Source: Haberlea rhodopensis
Lineage: Eukaryota; Streptophyta; Magnoliopsida; Lamiales; Gesneriaceae
Assembly (NCBI GenBank): GCA_907163345.1
Contig: CAJQUN010000491.1
Span: 248,001 to 312,000 of the forward strand
Reading direction: 5' to 3'
DNA: 64,000 nucleotides
A program made the position numbers and the translations under genes. The notes under the pieces are model-generated. The model ran no database searches and had not been told where the DNA came from. It was given only the letters and a program-made list of their open reading frames with translations. Positions 59,389 to 64,000 of the stretch are shown one piece after another (the first letter of the stretch is position 1; each line of letters begins with the position of its first letter).

Positions 59389-61337
59389 ATGAATAATCCA
59401 TCCGTGTCTTCTGTGAAACACAACATTCTAATAAGAAGAAGCTTCACAATCCTATTAGTATGCTGCATGACAATGAAACTAAGAATCTGTTTCTCTAGCA
59501 TCCCTGTTTCACTGAGGACGATCCATGTTCACGGCCATTTTAGTTTTCACGGTAACGAATTCGCGGCCAGAGATTTTGGATACCAGTACCATATCCCTCC
59601 ATTGGCAGTTCTACACCCTAAGAAAGTATCTGATATTGCTGCAACAATTCGGCATATTTGGCAGATGGGCCCTAGTTCAGGGCTAACGGTTGCCGCTCGA
59701 GGCCACGGACACTCACTACAAGGCCAAGCACAAGCGTCACAAGGAATTGTGATCAATATGGAATCATTAACCGGTCAAGAAATACAGGTTTACAATGGAC
59801 AATTCCCTTATGTGGATGTCTCTGCAGGAGAGTTATGGATCAATATTCTGCACGAGTGCCTGAAAAATGGTTTGGCACCGAAATCTTGGACAGATTACCT
59901 ACATCTCACCGTTGGTGGTACTTTGTCCAACGCCGGGATCAGTGGACAAGCATTTCGACATGGTCCCCAAGTCAGTAATGTAAATGAGCTGGAAGTTGTG
60001 ACAGGTTTGTAATCTAAATTATGGATTATATCTTTCTTGAATCTATAAATAAATATTTGTTCAAGTTTTTGGCTGAACTTATGAATGCAGGGAAAGGAGA
60101 AGTAATAGTTTGCTCAGAAGAGAAGAATGCTGACCTCTTTCATGCTGTGTTGGCTGGACTTGGCCAGTTTGGAATAATAACTCGAGCACGAATCGCCCTA
60201 GAGCCAGCACCAAAGTTGGTAAACTCTCCCGAACCCTCCGAAAAAAACTAATGAACTAATCAAAATCCATTTGTATTAGAGAACAGTTTAATTAACTTTT
60301 AATTTAAACTATTGACAGGTGAAGTGGATTAGAGTACTATATTCAGATTTTTCAACATTTTCAGGAGACCAGGAACATTTGATATCCGCAGAAAACACAT
60401 TTGATTACATAGAAGGTCTCGTGATCGTAAACAAGACAGGCCTCATTAACAACTGGAGATCTTCCTTCAACCCAGAAGAGCCAGAGAAAGCCAGCAAATT
60501 TGTATCAGATGGAAAAACACTTTTTTGCATGGAATTGACTAAAAATTTCAACCCTGATGAAGCCGATAAAGTAGAACAGGCGAGACTTACAAAAGAAACA
60601 TCTAACATTTAGCCATCTGACTATTAATTTTTTCTACTGATTACAAACTTTGTGGCTTTTGCAGGAAATTAAGTCCTTATTGTCTCCATTAAGCTACATT
60701 CCTTCGACACTCTTTGTTACAGAAGCCCCATACGTGACATTCCTGGATCGGGTCCATGAAGCGGAACTTAAACTAAGATCGAAAGGATTGTGGGATCTTC
60801 CTCATCCATGGCTCAATCTGCTTGTTCCTAAGAGCAAAATCAACCGTTTTGCTGAGGTTGTCTTCGGAGAGATTCTGACAGGAACAAATAACGGCCCGGT
60901 CCTCATCTACCCTGTGAATAAATCAAAGTAACAGTGTCATCGAAAGAATTTATCCATTTATAAAATATCCAAAGTTCTTGCAGTTCAGTCTATAATTTAA
61001 ATAAATTTTTTTTTTCAGGTGGGACAACCGAACTTCATTTGTGTTTCCAGATGAGGAAATCTTTTACCTAGTTGCATTTCTTTCGCACGCCATTCCCTCA
61101 TCCGAAAACGATAGCCTAGACAACATCTTAATTCGAAACAAAAATATTTTAGATTTCTGTAAGGTGGAAAATTTAGGAGTAAAGCAATATCTGCCTCATT
61201 ATACCACACGGGACGAGTGGCGAGCGCACTTTGGTGCACGATGGGATGTCTTTGTACAGAGGAAATCAACTTATGATCCCTTAGCAATTCTAGCTCCGGG
61301 GCAGAGGATTTTTCAGAAGTCCAGATCCTTGTTATGA
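59389..61337 (+). CDS. CKX6: Cytokinin oxidase/dehydrogenase, CKX6-like
   Basis: FAD enzyme that irreversibly cleaves the side chain of isopentenyladenine and zeatin, lowering cytokinin. Five exons: 59,389-60,004, 60,091-60,218, 60,319-60,579, 60,665-60,927, 61,019-61,337; joined they encode 528 residues, usual for CKX, with no lesion. The N-terminus has a hydrophobic stretch (SFTILLVCCMTM, residues 18-29), likely a secretory signal. The FAD domain contains TVAARGHGHSLQGQA, with His108 the expected covalent FAD attachment, and DYLHLTVGGTLSNAGISGQA. The substrate domain contains FNPEEPEKASKF and the end KQYLPHYTT and YDPLAILAPGQRIFQK. Intron 3 has a GC donor (CAG|GC) if spliced as the family suggests; an in-frame GT donor 9 bp earlier would drop three residues. 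Assignment to the CKX6 group rests on N-terminal and overall resemblance to Arabidopsis CKX6 as I recall it. Confidence 0.93.
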
Positions 61338-61554
61338 CAGGAAACTTTAGTTTAAAGGAAAACGAAACAAAGAAACAACTGTTTATATTGATAAAGTCAT
61401 CAGCAGTCCAAATTTTTTTCCGCACATCCTCTGCAACTTTTATGTGAAGAGGAGGTCCAGCTGCTACCGACTGTAATTGTATGCGAAAAAAAGAACTTTT
61501 AATTTATTTTTCATATATGAAGACATAAATGGTTATATTTGTATTATTGGTATT
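61338..61554 (+). other. CKX 3' flank
   Basis: Presumed 3' untranslated region up to the start of the copia G LTR. No clear terminator signal identified. Confidence 0.4.
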
Positions 61555-61570
61555 TGTTGGAAATTTGAAT

Positions 61571-61690
61571 CAAATTAAATGGTGTGTCCATTCATGTTGA
61601 GGTGCATTTTTTCATGATTAGTTGCTTCCAAATTAAATGGTGTGTCCATTCATGTTGGGATGCAATTTTTCATGATGGATGCTTCCAAAT
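61571..61690 (+). repeat. ~65-bp tandem duplication in G LTR
   Basis: CAAATTAAATGGTGTGTCCATTCATGTTG, ATGCA or GTGCA, TTTTTCATGAT and TGCTTCC occur twice in tandem, at about 61,571-61,629 and 61,630-61,690. Confidence 0.85.
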
Positions 61691-62092
61691 TGTGTCTCTT
61701 GATGACACCACTTGGTATACTATATAAGAAACAACCCTTGAATGAATTAGACATGGAATTTTGGAAATTCACATCATATTTGAAGATCAAAATTTGAGTA
61801 ATTTGTGAGTCGTCATCATTTTTATGGTTGAGCGTTTTTAGACCTTTGTGGTTTAAAGGATTTGTGATTTGGAGTGCTCCTATCACAAATCATAGTCATT
61901 GTACCTTGGGAGACAAATTGTCAAAGTAAATCGTTAGCACCGTAGCGGGGCAATATTGTCTTAATGACAGAGATTCCAAATCTCGCATCGACATTTCTAA
62001 TACAAAGCCATTTGTTATTTTTGCTTGCTACTTTCCTAAGATACACACTCAATAAACCTTATACAACAATCTTACGACAATACTAGCAACAA

Positions 62093-62715
62093 ATGGTTTC
62101 GTCGAGTGCAACAACGACTTTCGTTCATCATGGTGAAAGGCCTGAAAAGTTCAATGGGAACGATTTCAAGCGATGACAACAAAAGATGATGTTTTATTTG
62201 ACAACCTTGGGGTTGACAAGGTTCCTCAATGAGGATGCTCCTACTATTATGGAGAGTGAAACCGACAACCAAAAGAGGGATGCGGTTGATGCGTGGAATC
62301 AAAGCGATTTCCTATGCAAGAATTATATTATCAACGGACTGGACAACACATTATACAATGTGTATTGTCTAGTGAAGACGGCCAAGGAATTGTGGCAATC
62401 CTTGGAGAAAAGTATAGATCCGAGGATGCCGGCATGAAGAAATTCATCGTTGGGCGATTCCTGGATTTCAAAATGGTTGATACAAAGCCTGTGATAGCAC
62501 AAGTGCAAGATTTGCAAGTAATCATGCACGAAATTCATGCGGAGGGAATGGTTCTAAGTGACCCATTCCAAGTGTCCGCCATGATCCTCCGTCATGGAAG
62601 GACTTCAAGAATTATCTCAAGCATAAACGAAAAGAGATGAATCTTGAAGACCTTGTGGTTCGCTTGAGAATCGAAGAGGACAACAAAATTTCCGAAAGGT
62701 TACTCACAATGATGT
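62093..62715 (+). pseudogene. Element G gag remnant
   Basis: Reads MVSSSATTTFVHHGERPEKF, then a TGA where the family has the tryptophan of KRWQQKM, then MMFYLTTLGLTRFLNED, LCKNYIINGLDNTLYNVY, KKFIVGRFLDFKMVDTKP and LEDLVVRLRIEEDN in two frames. Clearly the same gag type as element B (FKGSNSKRWQQKMMFFLTTL). Frame changes near 62,410 and 62,600. Confidence 0.85.
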
Positions 62716-62720
62716 TTGTG

Positions 62721-63481
62721 ATGGAAATATTGTGCAAACTAGAGATGTGAGAAAAGTAAGTTGTTACTTTATCAATATTTGCACATGATATCGTTGTGAC
62801 TTTTTTGCTATGAAGCAAAAACGAGGCTAGTGAGGTGTTTAAACACTTCAAAAATGAGATTGCAATAAAATTTAGCAAATGAGTTGTTATGGGAAATTAT
62901 GAGTAGATTATACTTGTGTTGTCTAAGAATTTGACGCTTAAGCTTGAATCTGCAAGACTATAAAATCTTGAATTCGAGTTTCTAAGCTTTGTACGCTTAA
63001 AACACAAGTGATAAATCGAAGCCACAAATTTTGATTAGGCGTTGTAATATCTCAAATTGGTTCATTTTGAATTTCTAAGCCAGTACGCTTATAACATTAA
63101 TTTGCAAGATTTAAAATCTTGAATTCAAGTTTTCTAAATTAGTGCGCTTAAATTGTAAATTATGAACCGAGTTTGAGAATATTATCCAAGTTTCAAATTT
63201 TGTAAGCAAGTACGCTTAAATTCAAAATTTTCAAGAAATAAAAACTTGAATTTGGATTTGTAAGACTATAACGCTTAGAACTTGAAACATGAAAGTTTGA
63301 ACGCCAGTTCACTTCGTTATTACCCGAAGTTATGGGGGTTGCAATTCCAGGATTCAATCACTTACCACATTTAGGCAAGGACAAAAACCTTGTGATTGAA
63401 GGAAAATAGAGTTTCCTACAATATTTAAAATGTGGGGGTACTTGGCTAAACTAGAAATGAAGGCTAAAGTAAAGTCATAAC
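62721..63481. repeat. Noncoding region with imperfect repeats
   Basis: From about 62,920 to 63,290 the pattern AAATCTTGAATT...GTTTCTAA..(A/T)GTACGCTTAAA recurs five or six times at 60-85 bp spacing. No coding potential. The segment 63,330-63,475 has GGTTGCAATTCCAGG and a TGTGATTGAAGG/CATTTAGGCAAGG arrangement of unknown origin. Confidence 0.5.
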
Positions 63482-64000
63482 TGTTGGGATATGCCCTAAG
63501 ACAACTCATTAGATGATTGTTTATGACATACACTGTATTATGATTTTGTTAATGGCAATTCATTATTATATATTATTCGTGTATCTGTGTAATATGAATT
63601 AATATATAAGTTAATGTCCTTAGAATAATATTGTATTGTTCTTAAAGATTGTCCCTAGTCAAGTATTATCATGAATCGGGATAATGATTATGCATTGAGA
63701 CTAGTATGTTTTGATTGATGAATTGTTCATAGATATAAGATATCAAATCAACACATGGGTACATGTTAGAGAACGATGTACTGGACAGACCCACCATGAG
63801 AATGTGACATGGATAGTTATATGAACGTCATAAGCAATTCTCATAGTGATAATAATGTATGTAATCCTTACGACTTGAGATCACCAGAGATCCCAACATA
63901 AGGAGTCATGTATCTTGATATTGTCAAACGTTACCTGTAACAGGGTAAACTATAAAGACAATCATTGGATACACCACGAATTATGTAGAGGGATGTTGAG
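63482..64000 (+). mobile_element. Partial LTR of the element D family
   Basis: Starts TGTTGGGATATGCCCTAAGA and follows the element D LTR (minus strand of 40,680-41,201) base by base with scattered differences to the window end. It is in the opposite orientation to D. Whether it is a solo LTR or the 5' LTR of another copy cannot be seen. Confidence 0.88.

Larger units (their letters stand above)
61555..62720 (+). mobile_element. Copia element G, 5' LTR and gag fragment
   Basis: An LTR-like start TGTTGGAAATTTGAATC, a TATA box ACTATATAAGAAAC at about 61,718 and a transcript leader precede a gag ATG at 62,093. The LTR 3' boundary cannot be fixed because no partner LTR is present. Sequence identity to copia gag ends near 62,720, so most of the element is missing or replaced. 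Confidence 0.7.

Overview
This is AT-rich nuclear DNA from a flowering plant, most likely a eudicot. I cannot place it further. The evidence is two spliced host genes of plant families, an IQD gene and a cytokinin oxidase/dehydrogenase. They sit in a dense, nested bed of plant transposable elements: Ty1/copia and Ty3/gypsy LTR elements, a TRIM, a solo LTR, a Mutator-like element (MULE), a hAT MITE and tRNA-derived SINEs. There is no bacterial, organellar or CRISPR content.

Layout. 1-5,833 is gene-free: a candidate gypsy solo LTR (2,172-3,832) and a TRIM (4,284-4,640). 5,839-13,825 is copia element A, with near-identical LTRs, a GTCTG target-site duplication, a decayed interior and a perfect 306-bp inverted duplication of gag. 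13,877-17,408 (minus) is a broken IQD calmodulin-binding gene whose IQ67 exon is split by a 1.6-kb gypsy solo LTR (TSD GCCCA). Element A landed just past its 3' end. 17,409-19,910 holds a hAT MITE (TSD ACTGTGAT) and a SINE. 19,916-26,256 is copia element B (TSD CTAAC), defective, with a shortened 5' LTR. 27,227-31,573 is a long-TIR DNA element interrupted by gypsy element C (27,345-31,159, TSD CTTAT). C keeps reverse transcriptase and an antisense ORF but has lost RNase H and integrase.

34,844-57,024 is a three-level nest. Minus-strand gypsy element E (LTRs 34,844-36,784 and 39,721-50,477) carries copia element D in one LTR (39,734-48,442, TSD CCGAC). A 6.5-kb MULE (50,479-57,010, 10-bp TSD GGTGTTACAG) sits one base outside that LTR. 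The MULE has a transposase gene with two lesions and a complete five-exon plant-mobile-domain (PMD) gene. Different palindrome families lie near its two ends. 57,021-59,388 has three SINE-like insertions.

The one apparently functional host gene is a five-exon CKX6-like cytokinin dehydrogenase at 59,389-61,337 (+). After it come a copia gag fragment and, at the window edge, an LTR of the D family in the opposite orientation.

Functionally, only CKX and the MULE PMD gene read as intact. All LTR elements seen here need proteins from elsewhere to move. The strongest leads are the dsRNA-capable 306-bp palindrome in the young but dead element A, and the MULE with an intact PMD gene and end-specific subterminal palindromes.
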